Assembly (NCBI RefSeq): GCF_021513255.1
Contig: NZ_CP090977.1
Span: 2,790,001-2,854,000, forward strand
Direction: 5' to 3'
From: Planococcus sp. 107-1
GTDB lineage: Bacteria; Bacillota; Bacilli; Bacillales_A; Planococcaceae
Length of the DNA stretch: 64,000 bases
How positions within the stretch are numbered: the first letter of the stretch is position 1; each line of letters opens with the position of its first letter. The translations under genes and the position numbers were made by a program. Shown here one piece after another: positions 1 through 8,101 of this stretch. The notes under the pieces are model-generated. The model saw only the letters and a program-made list of their open reading frames with translations, was not told the origin of the DNA and did no database searches.

Positions 1-1
1 A

Positions 2-718
2 CTGGATACCATTTTGGTGACAAGCCGGTTCATACTGATTTTAGAGATCAAGAGCATTTCTGGGCTGCTCAATTTCGATTTGCAAACACGCCAATTTTCC
101 CGGACCAATAAAGACGGCAGCATCGACGGCATGCGAAATCCGGATGACCAGCTGCGGCGCCACGAAAAATGGATGCAACGGTTTTTGGCTGATCAGCAAT
201 TCGAGCTTCCTGTAATCGGAGCAATTGTATTCACTTATCCTTCTTCGGTTATCCAATCGAAAGCCGGCAAGCGGATTATGATCCACTCTTCCGGATTGCT
301 TTATTTAATGGAACAATTGTTTTTAAAATATCCTGAAGACATTTTGACTGGAAGGAAAACAAAGCAACTCGCTTTGAAATTGGCTGGCCTCCATTCACTG
401 CAGCCTCTCGAGTTGCCGGCCTTGCCGGCGTGTTTCATGAAGGGAGTGCTTTGCCCTGTGTGTCCGGGCTTATGCTTAACTTACCACCGTGGAAAATGGC
501 GATGCAGTAAATGTGTTCATGTAGATTCCTTGGCTCATTTGGATGCTTTATCACAATATCGTGCACTGGTCAAAGCAACAATTACCAGTTCGGAATTCCG
601 GGAGTTTACTGGAATTTCTTCTCGTTCCGTTGCTTCTAAAATGTTGGTTCATGCGAAAATGCCCTACACGGGTTCATTTAAGGACCGGAATTATATAATT
701 CCGGAAGCTTTTCTGTGA
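2..718 (+). CDS. NERD-domain protein with zinc-binding cluster, 5' end missing
   Basis: The frame is open to the left edge (Leu-Asp-Thr-Ile before the first possible start, a TTG at 14), so the true start lies outside the window. The visible part holds most of a NERD (nuclease-related) domain: a hydrophobic strand ending in ILEIKSISG supplies the E-x-K pair of this PD-(D/E)xK-like fold. It is followed by a four-cysteine cluster (Cys147, 150, 164 and 167 counted from the TTG), probably a zinc ribbon, and a helical tail of about 65 residues that could bind DNA. NERD proteins are presumed nucleic-acid processing factors without a settled role. A GACAGT repeat array starts just after the stop codon. 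Family is fairly sure, function unknown. Confidence 0.75.
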   Translation: MDTILVTSRFILILEIKSISGLLNFDLQTRQFSRTNKDGSIDGMRNPDDQLRRHEKWMQRFLADQQFELPVIGAIVFTYPSSVIQSKAGKRIMIHSSGLLYLMEQLFLKYPEDILTGRKTKQLALKLAGLHSLQPLELPALPACFMKGVLCPVCPGLCLTYHRGKWRCSKCVHVDSLAHLDALSQYRALVKATITSSEFREFTGISSRSVASKMLVHAKMPYTGSFKDRNYIIPEAFL

Positions 719-721
719 ATG

Positions 722-827
722 GATAGTATTTCTTCCAGTTTCGACAGTATTTAAATTATATGGACAGTATTTTGCCCAATTCGGACAGTGTTACTTCGAT
801 TTGGACAGTAAGCTGTTTTATTACTGT
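722..827. repeat. Phased GACAGT direct-repeat array
   Basis: Five copies of GACAGTATT-like sequence (the first is GATAGTATT) begin at 722, 743, 763, 784 and 804, so the spacing alternates 21, 20, 21, 20 bp, about two helical turns. The last copy also forms an inverted repeat, ACAGTAA at 805-811 with TTACTGT at 821-827. The alternating spacing changes reading frame, so this is not a protein repeat. It could be an operator array or a structured 3' region of the NERD transcript. Confidence 0.6.
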
Positions 828-854
828 AAATAAAATCTAAAATTTTATCAAAAC

Positions 855-880
855 AAAAAACCTCCCACGGGAGGTTTTTT
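855..880. terminator. Bidirectional rho-independent terminator
   Basis: AAAAAACCTCC, loop CACG, GGAGGTTTTTT. It sits between the plus-strand NERD gene and the minus-strand FMN reductase and can serve both strands. Confidence 0.85.
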
Positions 881-887
881 CTGCTCA

Positions 888-1451
888 TTACGGATTATCG
901 ATCGTTTCTTTCGAAAGGTTCTTGCTCATTTCGGCATATTCCACGAAAACACGGGCCAGCTCACGCAAGCGGTCGTGAACGTCTTCATTGATGATGGTAT
1001 TGGTTTCATCAAAATGGCTCGTATGCGTGTAGACGTAGTTCGGCGTAACGAGGCAGCGGAAATAATCAAGAATCGGCTTCAGCTGATTTTCAATAACCAA
1101 GTGATGCTGATACGTTCCACCGTTTGCGACGATCGAAACCGGCTTGTAGCGCATCGTCCGCGGATGCAGCATATCGAATGTGTTTTTCAGAACACCGGGA
1201 ATCGAGCCTTGGAAAATCGGCGTCGCAATGATGTAGCCGTCCGCATTTTCGAAGCGATGAACGATTTCCTGCATGTCTTTATTGTATTCGCCGAGCGGCC
1301 GGCCATCGACGAACTGGTGCTCATATTCGGCCAGGTTCAAAATCACCAATTCCATTTCCGGATTGAAATCTTGGATATATGTTTTCACCTGTTCTAAAAT
1401 GGCTCCTGTTTTTCTCCCGATAATGGTGCCGTCCACTAATAAAATCTTCAT
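888..1451 (-). CDS. NADPH-dependent FMN reductase (flavodoxin-like)
   Basis: The 187-aa product has the flavodoxin-like fold of the NADPH-dependent FMN reductase family (SsuE/azoreductase relatives): an N-terminal strand MKILLVDGTIIGRKT with the phosphate-binding loop, a central ATPIFQGSIPGVLKN flavin-contact segment and a later VANGGTYQHH loop. Such enzymes reduce FMN, quinones or azo dyes with NAD(P)H in the cytoplasm. I chose the ATG at 1451 because AAGGAGGA lies 8 nt upstream; the longer frame to 1505 has no such site. It is a single-gene unit ending in the 855-880 terminator. The physiological substrate cannot be told from sequence. Confidence 0.85.
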   Translation of the reverse strand: MKILLVDGTIIGRKTGAILEQVKTYIQDFNPEMELVILNLAEYEHQFVDGRPLGEYNKDMQEIVHRFENADGYIIATPIFQGSIPGVLKNTFDMLHPRTMRYKPVSIVANGGTYQHHLVIENQLKPILDYFRCLVTPNYVYTHTSHFDETNTIINEDVHDRLRELARVFVEYAEMSKNLSKETIDNP

Positions 1452-1556
1452 AAGAAAATCCTCCTTGAATGCATATCTGCCGAGCAGCTTTGTTATCTTC
1501 ATCATAGCAAAGACCGTTTCGTTATACGCATCGATAAATCTTACGAAATCCGAATT

Positions 1557-3419
1557 TCATTCTTTAGACTGAGTTTCGCTTTTTAAGCGATTGGTTTCCA
1601 GCTTTCCTTGAATCCGATTTTCCTGGTGCGCAGGCGGTGAAAAGCTGACAATCGTGTCGCCGATTTTCGCTTCCATCTTGTTTTCATCCGTAAAGAATTC
1701 AATTTTCCCTTGCGCCCGTTCGATAAAGAGAGGAATTGTCCCTTCGACCGACTTCTTCTGGAAATCCGTGTAGGTATATTGCTCCGTCAATTGTGTTTTA
1801 CGCATCGCGTAGCCTTCATCTATTTTCGCTTCGAGTGCATGGATATTCCACTCGGAGCCGAATAAAGTACGGCCACTGAGCGATGAATGTAAATCAGCAG
1901 GATTGCCGATGTGGATCGCCGTCTGGTATAAATTCACGCGCCCTAACTCCGGCACGAAATTATTCACCACCAACGAGTTATAGGAATCGGTATCCGTCGC
2001 GACAATCATTGTTTCATAAGGCGTCAAGTCGAGTTCATATTCCGTATGCTCGGATAAAATTTCCCCCACAAAATTCGGAATGCCCAATTGGCGAGCAAGC
2101 TGCAAACTGCCCCACGCCGGATCCATTATCAAAACGTTTTTATTGAGCGTGCGCAGAATTTCCGCGAGCCTGATATTAAAGCGGCTGCTGCCGACAATTA
2201 AAATCCCCGGTTCATCAGACGAGGCAAGGCCCAGTTTCTTTCCTAGCCAGCTGATGCTGAACCCATGCGCCACTACCGTTGAAAACACCAAGGCAAAAGT
2301 CAACGCCGTCAAAAGTTCTGCGTCTTCGAATCCCGCTTCAAGCAAAGTGCTGGCAAAATATCCGGATACCGTCAATGCGACGATTCCGCGCGGCGCAATC
2401 CAGCCGATCAAAGTTTTTTCCTGGTTGGTCAGGTCGGTGCCGATTGTCGAAAGCCAAATCGATAACGGACGAACCACAAATAGCATGGCCAGCACAAAGG
2501 CGATGATTTGCCAATTCAAAATCTTGAGAAGCACTTCCAGACTTAATGAGGCGGTCAACATGACAAATATGCTTGAAATCAATAAAACAGAGATATTTTC
2601 TTTAAAATGGCGCATTTCATTGATCGACGTAATGTTCATATTCGCCATCATGATCCCCATTGCCGTAACAGCAAGCAATCCCGTTTCGTGCATCACCATA
2701 TCTGATACGGCAAACACCAGCAGCACCACGGCAAAGACCATCGGCGATTTCAAGAATTCTGGCACTTGCCCTTTCTCGAACATGCGCCCCATTCCCCATC
2801 CCGCGAGTAAACCGAGCAAGACAGCGAAGAGCGCCGCCAAGAAGAACAAACCAAATGCCGCAGCCGATTCTTCGCCCATCGCAAACAGTACAAATTGGAA
2901 AGCGAACAAAGCAAGCAACGCCCCAAACGGATCGACGACGATGCCTTCCCATTTCAGGATTGCAGCTGGCCGCGCTTTTAATTTTGCCTGGCGCAGCATG
3001 GGCAAAATCACAGTGGGTCCCGTTACGATGAACAAGCCGCCGATTACAAAAGAAACCGCGATCGACAAGCCTGCCAAGTAATGAGCTGCCAGCGATCCCG
3101 CAATCCAGGCGATAAACGCTCCGAGCGTGACGATCCGCAGGACCGGTTTGCTAAACGTTTTTATTTCTTTGAAGTTTAAATTCAGGCTCCCCTCAAATAA
3201 AATAATGGCCACAGCCAATGAAATGATCGGGTTGAATAAATCACCGAAACTTTCCGCTGGCGAAATGATGCCGAAAAACGGCCCTACGATCAAGCCGGCA
3301 ATGGACATCATCACAATCGCCGGAAGCTGCAATCGCCACGCAATCCACTGCGACAGAACGCCAAGGAAAAGAATCAGCATGAGATCGAATAATAAAGAAT
3401 CGATGATAGGTACCTCCAT
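1557..3419 (-). CDS. CPA-type cation:proton antiporter with C-terminal RCK domain
   Basis: A 620-aa membrane protein. Residues 1-400 form about 12-13 membrane segments of the Na+/H+ exchanger fold, including the LPAIVMMSIAGLIVGP stretch typical of NhaP/CPA1-2 proteins. Residues about 405-530 make a TrkA-N (RCK) Rossmann domain opening with ILIVGSSRFNIRLAE, and about 540-610 look like TrkA-C. It probably exchanges K+ or Na+ for protons under ligand control through the RCK part. The start is odd: GGAGGT, the only good ribosome site nearby, overlaps the ATG itself (ATGGAGGTACC). No partner gene is adjacent. The ion specificity is not evident. Confidence 0.88.
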   Translation of the reverse strand: MEVPIIDSLLFDLMLILFLGVLSQWIAWRLQLPAIVMMSIAGLIVGPFFGIISPAESFGDLFNPIISLAVAIILFEGSLNLNFKEIKTFSKPVLRIVTLGAFIAWIAGSLAAHYLAGLSIAVSFVIGGLFIVTGPTVILPMLRQAKLKARPAAILKWEGIVVDPFGALLALFAFQFVLFAMGEESAAAFGLFFLAALFAVLLGLLAGWGMGRMFEKGQVPEFLKSPMVFAVVLLVFAVSDMVMHETGLLAVTAMGIMMANMNITSINEMRHFKENISVLLISSIFVMLTASLSLEVLLKILNWQIIAFVLAMLFVVRPLSIWLSTIGTDLTNQEKTLIGWIAPRGIVALTVSGYFASTLLEAGFEDAELLTALTFALVFSTVVAHGFSISWLGKKLGLASSDEPGILIVGSSRFNIRLAEILRTLNKNVLIMDPAWGSLQLARQLGIPNFVGEILSEHTEYELDLTPYETMIVATDTDSYNSLVVNNFVPELGRVNLYQTAIHIGNPADLHSSLSGRTLFGSEWNIHALEAKIDEGYAMRKTQLTEQYTYTDFQKKSVEGTIPLFIERAQGKIEFFTDENKMEAKIGDTIVSFSPPAHQENRIQGKLETNRLKSETQSKE

Positions 3420-3517
3420 GTCTGTAATTTAGGGCTGATTCTATTTTTAAGCCAACTATTTGACCATTATAGAGGGTTTTCCCTCAGATTGAAAAGCGAG
3501 AACCGAGCCACCAGGGA

Positions 3518-3545
3518 TTTAATAATATGGAATTTATGCTATAAT
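3518..3545 (+). promoter_or_regulatory. Likely sigma-A promoter of the SE1832-type gene
   Basis: TATAAT at 3540-3545 with TTTAAT at 3518-3523, a 16-bp spacer, 26 nt before the start codon. The -35 match is modest. Confidence 0.5.
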
Positions 3546-3570
3546 AGAAAAAAATCTAAGGGTGAATCGT

Positions 3571-3753
3571 ATGAACAAACAAGAAATCGAGTTTGAGATT
3601 GCTGATTTGAAAAGCGATTATGTCCGCCACCAAGGGGATATTGAAAAATTAGAGACCACTGGCCATGCTCGGATGGTCGAGCAAGCAGAAGAACGATTGG
3701 AAAAAATGGAACAGCGACTTGCGGAATTAAACAAAAAACTCGCGGAACTCTAG
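3571..3753 (+). CDS. Small coiled-coil protein, SE1832 family
   Basis: A 60-aa, highly charged helical protein (MNKQEIEFEIADLKSD...) with a heptad-like pattern and a conserved-looking central TTGHARMVEQAEERL segment. It resembles the small SE1832 family of Bacillales and staphylococci, whose function is unknown to me. The ATG at 3571 is preferred over the in-frame GTG at 3562 because AAGGGTGA precedes it. It is monocistronic: its own promoter lies upstream, and the terminator stem overlaps the stop codon. Confidence 0.75.
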   Translation: MNKQEIEFEIADLKSDYVRHQGDIEKLETTGHARMVEQAEERLEKMEQRLAELNKKLAEL

Positions 3754-3770
3754 CCCGCGAATTTTTTTTT
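3740..3770 (+). terminator. Terminator overlapping a stop codon
   Basis: TCGCGG (3740-3745) pairs with CCGCGA (3755-3760), followed by nine T. The TAG stop lies in the loop. Confidence 0.8.
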
Positions 3771-3811
3771 GGCGTTTCGCTCCAGTCTGTTTGATTTTTC
3801 ATGGCCTTTAT

Positions 3812-4049
3812 CTTTTTCTTTTGTCCAGTTCCAGCGCCTAGCCCCTCGAGGTCGCTTCAGCCCAATCGCCAATGGCAAAATACGCCATTTTCGATTGAGC
3901 TTCCAGCGCTTGTCGGGGCTGAACTTGCTGTCTAGCTGCAGCAGCCAGATTCTCGGGACATAAGCCACTTCGGCTGTGCGGTTGGAAATACACCGCTTCG
4001 CCAAATCGTCTTACGCCCTTCGAATCTAAACGGCTGCTTCCGCTTTTCT
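3812..4049 (+). repeat. Dispersed intergenic repeat, copy 1 (types A and B in tandem)
   Basis: The stretch between the SE1832-type gene and the ABC-F gene holds no gene. It begins with TTGTCCAG, carries AGCCCCTCGAGGTC and its imperfect complement GCGCTTGTCGGGGCT (type A). It continues with CAGCCAGATTCTCGGGACAT and the opposing CTTACGCCCTTCGAATC arm (type B), and ends in CTTCCGCTTTTC. Further copies are at 28013-28140, 40501-40907 and 51465-51730. Confidence 0.75.
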
Positions 4050-4091
4050 ATGGCGCTTATACTTTTCTTAAATAATGGAGGAATACAATAA

Positions 4092-5658
4092 ATGAGTTTA
4101 TTAACAGTAGAGAATTTAAGCCACACTTTCGGTGACCGCACGCTTTTCAATGATGTGTCGTTCCGTTTAGTGGAAGGCGAACATGTTGGCCTTGTCGGCG
4201 CAAACGGCGTCGGCAAATCGACTTTGATGAATATTTTAACAGGAAAGATCATGTACGATTCCGGCCGCGTTGAATGGCAGCCGAAAACGCATTACGGTTA
4301 TTTGGATCAGCACACACAATTGACGCCTGGACGCACCATCCGTGAAACTTTGCAGGACGCGTTCTTGCCTCTTTATGAAAAAGAAGCGGAATTGAACAAT
4401 ATCGCCATGCAAATGGGCGAAGCAGATCCCGATCGCTTGGAAGAATTACTAGAAGAAATGGCGGAGGTCCAAGATGCCTTGGACGCTGGCGATTTCTATA
4501 CGCTTGATGTGAAAATCGAGGAGATTGCACGCGGCTTGGCCTGGATGCCATCGGCCTTGAACGTCCGGTTGAAGCTCTTTCCGGCGGCCAGCGCACGAAA
4601 TTGCTGCTTGCGAAACTATTGCTTGAAAAACCGAAAGTCCTATTGCTCGATGAGCCGACCAACTATTTGGATGAAGAGCATATTCAGTGGCTCGTCAATT
4701 ACTTGAAGAATTACTCCGCATGCGTTCTTGTTGATTTCGCATGATACCGAGTTTATGAGCAGTGTCACGGGCGTCATTTTCCATTTGGAATTCTCGCGCC
4801 TGTCCCGCTTATACCGCTACGTATGAAAAATTCATTGAGCTTGCGGAACTAGCGAAAAAGCAGCATCTGGATGCGTATGAAAGACAAGCAGACATGATCA
4901 AGAAAACCGAAACTTTTATCGCGAAAAACAAAGCCCGTGCGTCAACTACCGGCCGTGCTAAATCCCGTCAAAAGCAATTGGACCGGATGGACCGGATTGA
5001 AAAACCTGAAATTGCAGCAAAACCGCAATTTTCGTTTAAAGAAACACGGAGCCCGAGCCGTTATGTCGTAGAAGCCGAAGCTTTGACGATCGGCTACGAC
5101 AAGCCGCTTCTTCCGCCGCTTACCTTCATGATCGAACGCGGAGAAAAAATCGCGCTTGTCGGCATGAACGGCGTCGGTAAATCGACGCTGCTAAAAACGA
5201 TGCTTGGCAAGATCAAACCGCTCGACGGCAATGTGCTGCGCGGAGAATATTTGACGCCTAGCTATTTTGAGCAGGAAGTCAAAGCGCCTACGCATACGCC
5301 GCTGGATGAAATCTGGGCAGCGTATCCAAGTTTGGATCAAGGCCAAGTCCGTGGAGCCCTTGCGCGCACCGGTTTGAAAAACGAACACATTTCCAGATCG
5401 ATGACGCAACTAAGCGGTGGCGAACAAGCCAAAGTCCGTCTATGCAAATTGATGATGGAAGAAAGCAATTGGCTGATTTTCGATGAGCCGACGAATCACT
5501 TGGACATCGATGCCAAAGCCGAATTGAAACGTGCGATGCAAGCTTATAAAGGCACGATCGTACTGGTCAGCCACGAACCTGAATTCTACGAAGGACTTGC
5601 AACCAAAGTCTGGAACGTCGAAGAATGGGTCAATGCTGGAAAGCAATCGACTTTATAA
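4092..5658 (+). pseudogene. yfmM: ABC-F ATPase (YfmM type), broken by three single-base indels
   Basis: The N-terminal half (MSLLTVENLSHTFGDRTLF, Walker A GANGVGKST) and C-terminal half (GMNGVGKST, LSGGEQAKV, IFDEPTNHLD) are those of a two-ATPase ABC-F protein without membrane segments, closest to Bacillus YfmM as I remember it. ABC-F proteins act on the ribosome in translation rescue or antibiotic protection. The frame changes three times: a G missing at 4538-4539, an extra T at 4731-4732 and an extra T at 4809-4810. Restoring these gives 521 uninterrupted codons including the first signature motif (LSGGQRTK) and Walker B (LLLDEPTNYLD). The reading is therefore an intact gene with sequencing errors, or a very recent pseudogene. 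Confidence 0.85.
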
Positions 5659-5700
5659 TAAATCCGGCTCGCAAATTAAAAATCATTTCTTTTAAAGACT

Positions 5701-5740
5701 AAAAAAGGCTTTTCGCAGATAAATGCGAAAAGCCTTTTTT
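5701..5740. terminator. Bidirectional terminator
   Basis: AAAAAAGGCTTTTCGCA and its perfect complement around loop GATAAA; it ends both the ABC-F gene and the convergent PLD gene. Confidence 0.9.
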
Positions 5741-7200
5741 TAATAGGTCGTCAGCTTGAACAACTTCTGGAATCCATAAATGCCGCGCTGCAGGAATGAA
5801 AAAGTATCTTGGTACTCCTCGGTATCCAACGTATAAAGCGCATCTTCATTTTCCCAAAGACGATCAAAATAAGTATTCATATTGTCCGTCAGCTCACTGT
5901 CATTCGGTGCAATGATGCGGATATTGTTTTCCAGATTGTAATTATCGAGAGCCCGCTCTGTGTAGTTGGCGGCCCCGCCGGAAATAATTGTTTCTTCCGC
6001 CGTTTCAATCATGATGGTTTTTGTATGGAACTGGCCAATCACGGTATTGTACCAGCGGACCTGTACTTGATCATCAGACTCTTCGAGCATTTCATTGACT
6101 ACGGGACGGTTTGGCAGCCCCGTTTTCTCATTGCCGAATGCGTTCTGGTTCGGGTCCAAGATCAATTGGACTTCCACTCCCCGGTTCGCTGCTTCAGTCA
6201 GCGCTTCTACAATATCACTTTCTGCCACATAGAACATCGCTAATCGGATGCGGTCGCCTTTTTTCGCTTTTTCAAAATCTTGGAGCAGCGCATCTAAAAT
6301 TTTTCCTTCAGTTACATATTGAATTTGGTATTCTCCCTGCTGCTCTTCTGCTTCCACTCTTGGAAGTTCAGGGCCACCTGACATTTTCGATGCTGCCTCT
6401 TCTGATTCCAATATGTCATTCAAAATAGGGCCGCTGACCTTGAATGCCATATTGCCATGGAAGCCGCTCGCATTATGGGGATTAGCAGAACTGATTAATG
6501 CTTCTTTTTCCGTAATGATCGCTTTCCGGTGATTGGCTTTGATGTTCATCATCTTCAAATAAGAAGCCAATTTCAGATCCGGTGCATCGCTTGACATGCC
6601 ATTTGGCAACCAGCCTTTACCGTCCGTATCAAACCATTGGAAAAACGCACGGTAGAATCCGGAATACAACGGAGTTGAATCGCGCAGCTTATCGAGATCC
6701 GTCACAACCACCTCTACTCCTGCCTCTTCCAAAGCATCCAGCAATTCGCTGTCATAAGATCCATATCCTTGATTCAGCGGGTCCGTAATAAAATAAATCG
6801 GCATCTCGGGAAATGCTTCTTTTTTCTTCAGGAGATGTTCGGTCAAACTATCGGCCACTTCCGGGAAGTCCGTATTTTGATCGTTATAATTATCGAATAG
6901 GAAAAAGTCCAAAACGATGAATTCTTCTGCACGGTCAATCATTCCATTGATTTCATCAAAAATCCTTAATTCGTGTTCCATCCCGGTTCCTTTTTTATCT
7001 TGCGCATAAGAAAGATCATAAAACATCTCCACTTGTTCCACTTCATGCAATTCACTTGTATAGGAAACACCTGGAGGCAGTGGTTTGTATGTATGCCAAA
7101 TAATGATGCCAATGTAGACCAACGCGAGAACGCCTGCGGTGGCATAGACGATTCTTCGGCGCTTGCTCCAATTTCTTGCTCTTCTCTTCACTCGATTCAT
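5740..7200 (-). CDS. Membrane-anchored phospholipase D-family protein
   Basis: A 486-aa protein with a basic N-terminus and one membrane anchor (about residues 15-37), then two phospholipase D half-sites: NHRKAIITEKEALISSANP (HxK...SxN) and FHTKTIMIETAEETIISGG (HxK...). The PLD superfamily includes cardiolipin synthases and phospholipases; both HKD motifs look catalytic. The long spacer and single anchor differ from the two-helix N-terminus of typical Cls enzymes, so I name only the superfamily. It stands alone and ends at the 5701-5740 terminator. The N-terminus RVKRRARNWSKRRR is strongly basic. Confidence 0.85.
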   Translation of the reverse strand: MNRVKRRARNWSKRRRIVYATAGVLALVYIGIIIWHTYKPLPPGVSYTSELHEVEQVEMFYDLSYAQDKKGTGMEHELRIFDEINGMIDRAEEFIVLDFFLFDNYNDQNTDFPEVADSLTEHLLKKKEAFPEMPIYFITDPLNQGYGSYDSELLDALEEAGVEVVVTDLDKLRDSTPLYSGFYRAFFQWFDTDGKGWLPNGMSSDAPDLKLASYLKMMNIKANHRKAIITEKEALISSANPHNASGFHGNMAFKVSGPILNDILESEEAASKMSGGPELPRVEAEEQQGEYQIQYVTEGKILDALLQDFEKAKKGDRIRLAMFYVAESDIVEALTEAANRGVEVQLILDPNQNAFGNEKTGLPNRPVVNEMLEESDDQVQVRWYNTVIGQFHTKTIMIETAEETIISGGAANYTERALDNYNLENNIRIIAPNDSELTDNMNTYFDRLWENEDALYTLDTEEYQDTFSFLQRGIYGFQKLFKLTTY

Positions 7201-7257
7201 CTCCTCTGGTCTTATTATAGCAATAAGAACAGAAAAGGAATTTATTAATTAATTGTA

Positions 7258-7292
7258 AAAAAAAGCCAACCGAATAAATCGACTGGCTTCTA
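7258..7292 (-). terminator. Probable terminator of the sigma-factor gene
   Basis: AAGCCA and TGGCTT around a 15-nt loop, with T-rich sequence after it on the minus strand. The stem is short. Confidence 0.5.
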
Positions 7293-7313
7293 AATTCTTA
7301 AGCTAATTCAGCC

Positions 7314-7850
7314 TTAAGCTGTTTGTACGTATTCCCGTGTGCGTGCATCTTCTAAAAGCATATCTTTCAGGCGCTGTTTGCCTCGGAACAAACGTGATTT
7401 CACCGTTCCGATTGAAACTTTCATCGCTTCAGCTATTTCGATCAATGACAATTGGTGAACATAGAAATACACAATCGTTGTCCGGTAAATGGCATCCAGC
7501 TCAGAAATCTTGCTGCGGATCATTACCGATACATCTTGCTGCTCCAGAAGTTCAGGTGCTCCCGCTTCATCTGTGGGAATCAAATCCAATAAAGACACGT
7601 CAAGCCCTTCCGGCTGCTGCTGGATGTGTTTGCTGCGTCGGACATTCTTGCGGTAACGATCACGGAAAGTATTCATGCAAATCGTAGTCAGCCAAGCTTT
7701 TACGTGATCGACTTCTTGAATTGATGATTCATAGCGCACGACCTTCAACCAAACCTCTTGCATCAAATCCTCTGCTTCCGCTTTGTTGCGCGTCAGTTTT
7801 AAACACAAGTGGTAAATGTAGCGATTGTACTCTATATATAAACTTTCCAT
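7314..7850 (-). CDS. ECF-type RNA polymerase sigma factor
   Basis: The 178-aa product has sigma region 2 (LTRNKAEAEDLMQEVWLKV, then HVKAWLTTICMNTFRDRYR) and region 4 (helix-turn-helix LSLIEIAEAMKVSIGTVKS) with no region 1 or 3, which is the ECF architecture. It would direct a stress regulon. The ATG at 7850 is preferred since GGGGG precedes it; the frame can be read from 7865 without a ribosome site. No anti-sigma gene lies beside it, which is unusual for ECF factors. The neighbours (PLD protein and YkvI) give no hint of its regulon. Subgroup not assigned. Confidence 0.88.
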   Translation of the reverse strand: MESLYIEYNRYIYHLCLKLTRNKAEAEDLMQEVWLKVVRYESSIQEVDHVKAWLTTICMNTFRDRYRKNVRRSKHIQQQPEGLDVSLLDLIPTDEAGAPELLEQQDVSVMIRSKISELDAIYRTTIVYFYVHQLSLIEIAEAMKVSIGTVKSRLFRGKQRLKDMLLEDARTREYVQTA

Positions 7851-8055
7851 GATAATTGCCCCCATCCGATTTTTTCTTAATGCGGTCCGTTCGAACCGTT
7901 CCGGTTTTCTTGTTACCCTTATTGTGCCTCAAGCCAAGCTTTCACTCTATCGCTCTCACTTTCATTTCACTTACAAAATTGTAATATTACCGAAATAAAA
8001 ACAGAAGAAATTGCCAGGCTTGGATAAATCCATAAGAAAGTTTGCGGATAACAGC

Positions 8056-8082
8056 AAAAAGCACTGCCGAAGCAGCGCTTTT
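8056..8082 (-). terminator. Terminator of the YkvI-type gene
   Basis: AAAAGCACTGC, loop CGAA, GCAGCGCTTTT with one mismatch, just beyond the stop codon at 8102. Confidence 0.7.
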
Positions 8083-8101
8083 CATTCATGCGATTTTTCA
8101 T

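Noticed and set aside
722..827. CRISPR-like array
   Set aside because: Repeats of about 9 bp with 11-12-bp gaps are far too short, and no cas gene is present.
2617..2952. 111-codon minus-strand frame inside the antiporter gene
   Set aside because: Same-strand, out-of-frame shadow of the antiporter; no ribosome site.
2080..3081. 333-codon plus-strand frame inside the antiporter gene
   Set aside because: It is antisense to membrane-domain codons of a well-recognised family, and its Ser/Asn/Lys-rich product shows no domain.
3750..4004. Frames within the first dispersed repeat (also 40739-40924 and 51356-51544)
   Set aside because: They exist only because the repeats lack stops in one frame; the same repeat is read in different frames and strands at other loci.
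4500..4815. Programmed frameshifting in the ABC-F gene
   Set aside because: Three shifts of mixed sign without slippery heptamers or stimulatory structures, and similar breaks in ten other genes, point to sequence error.
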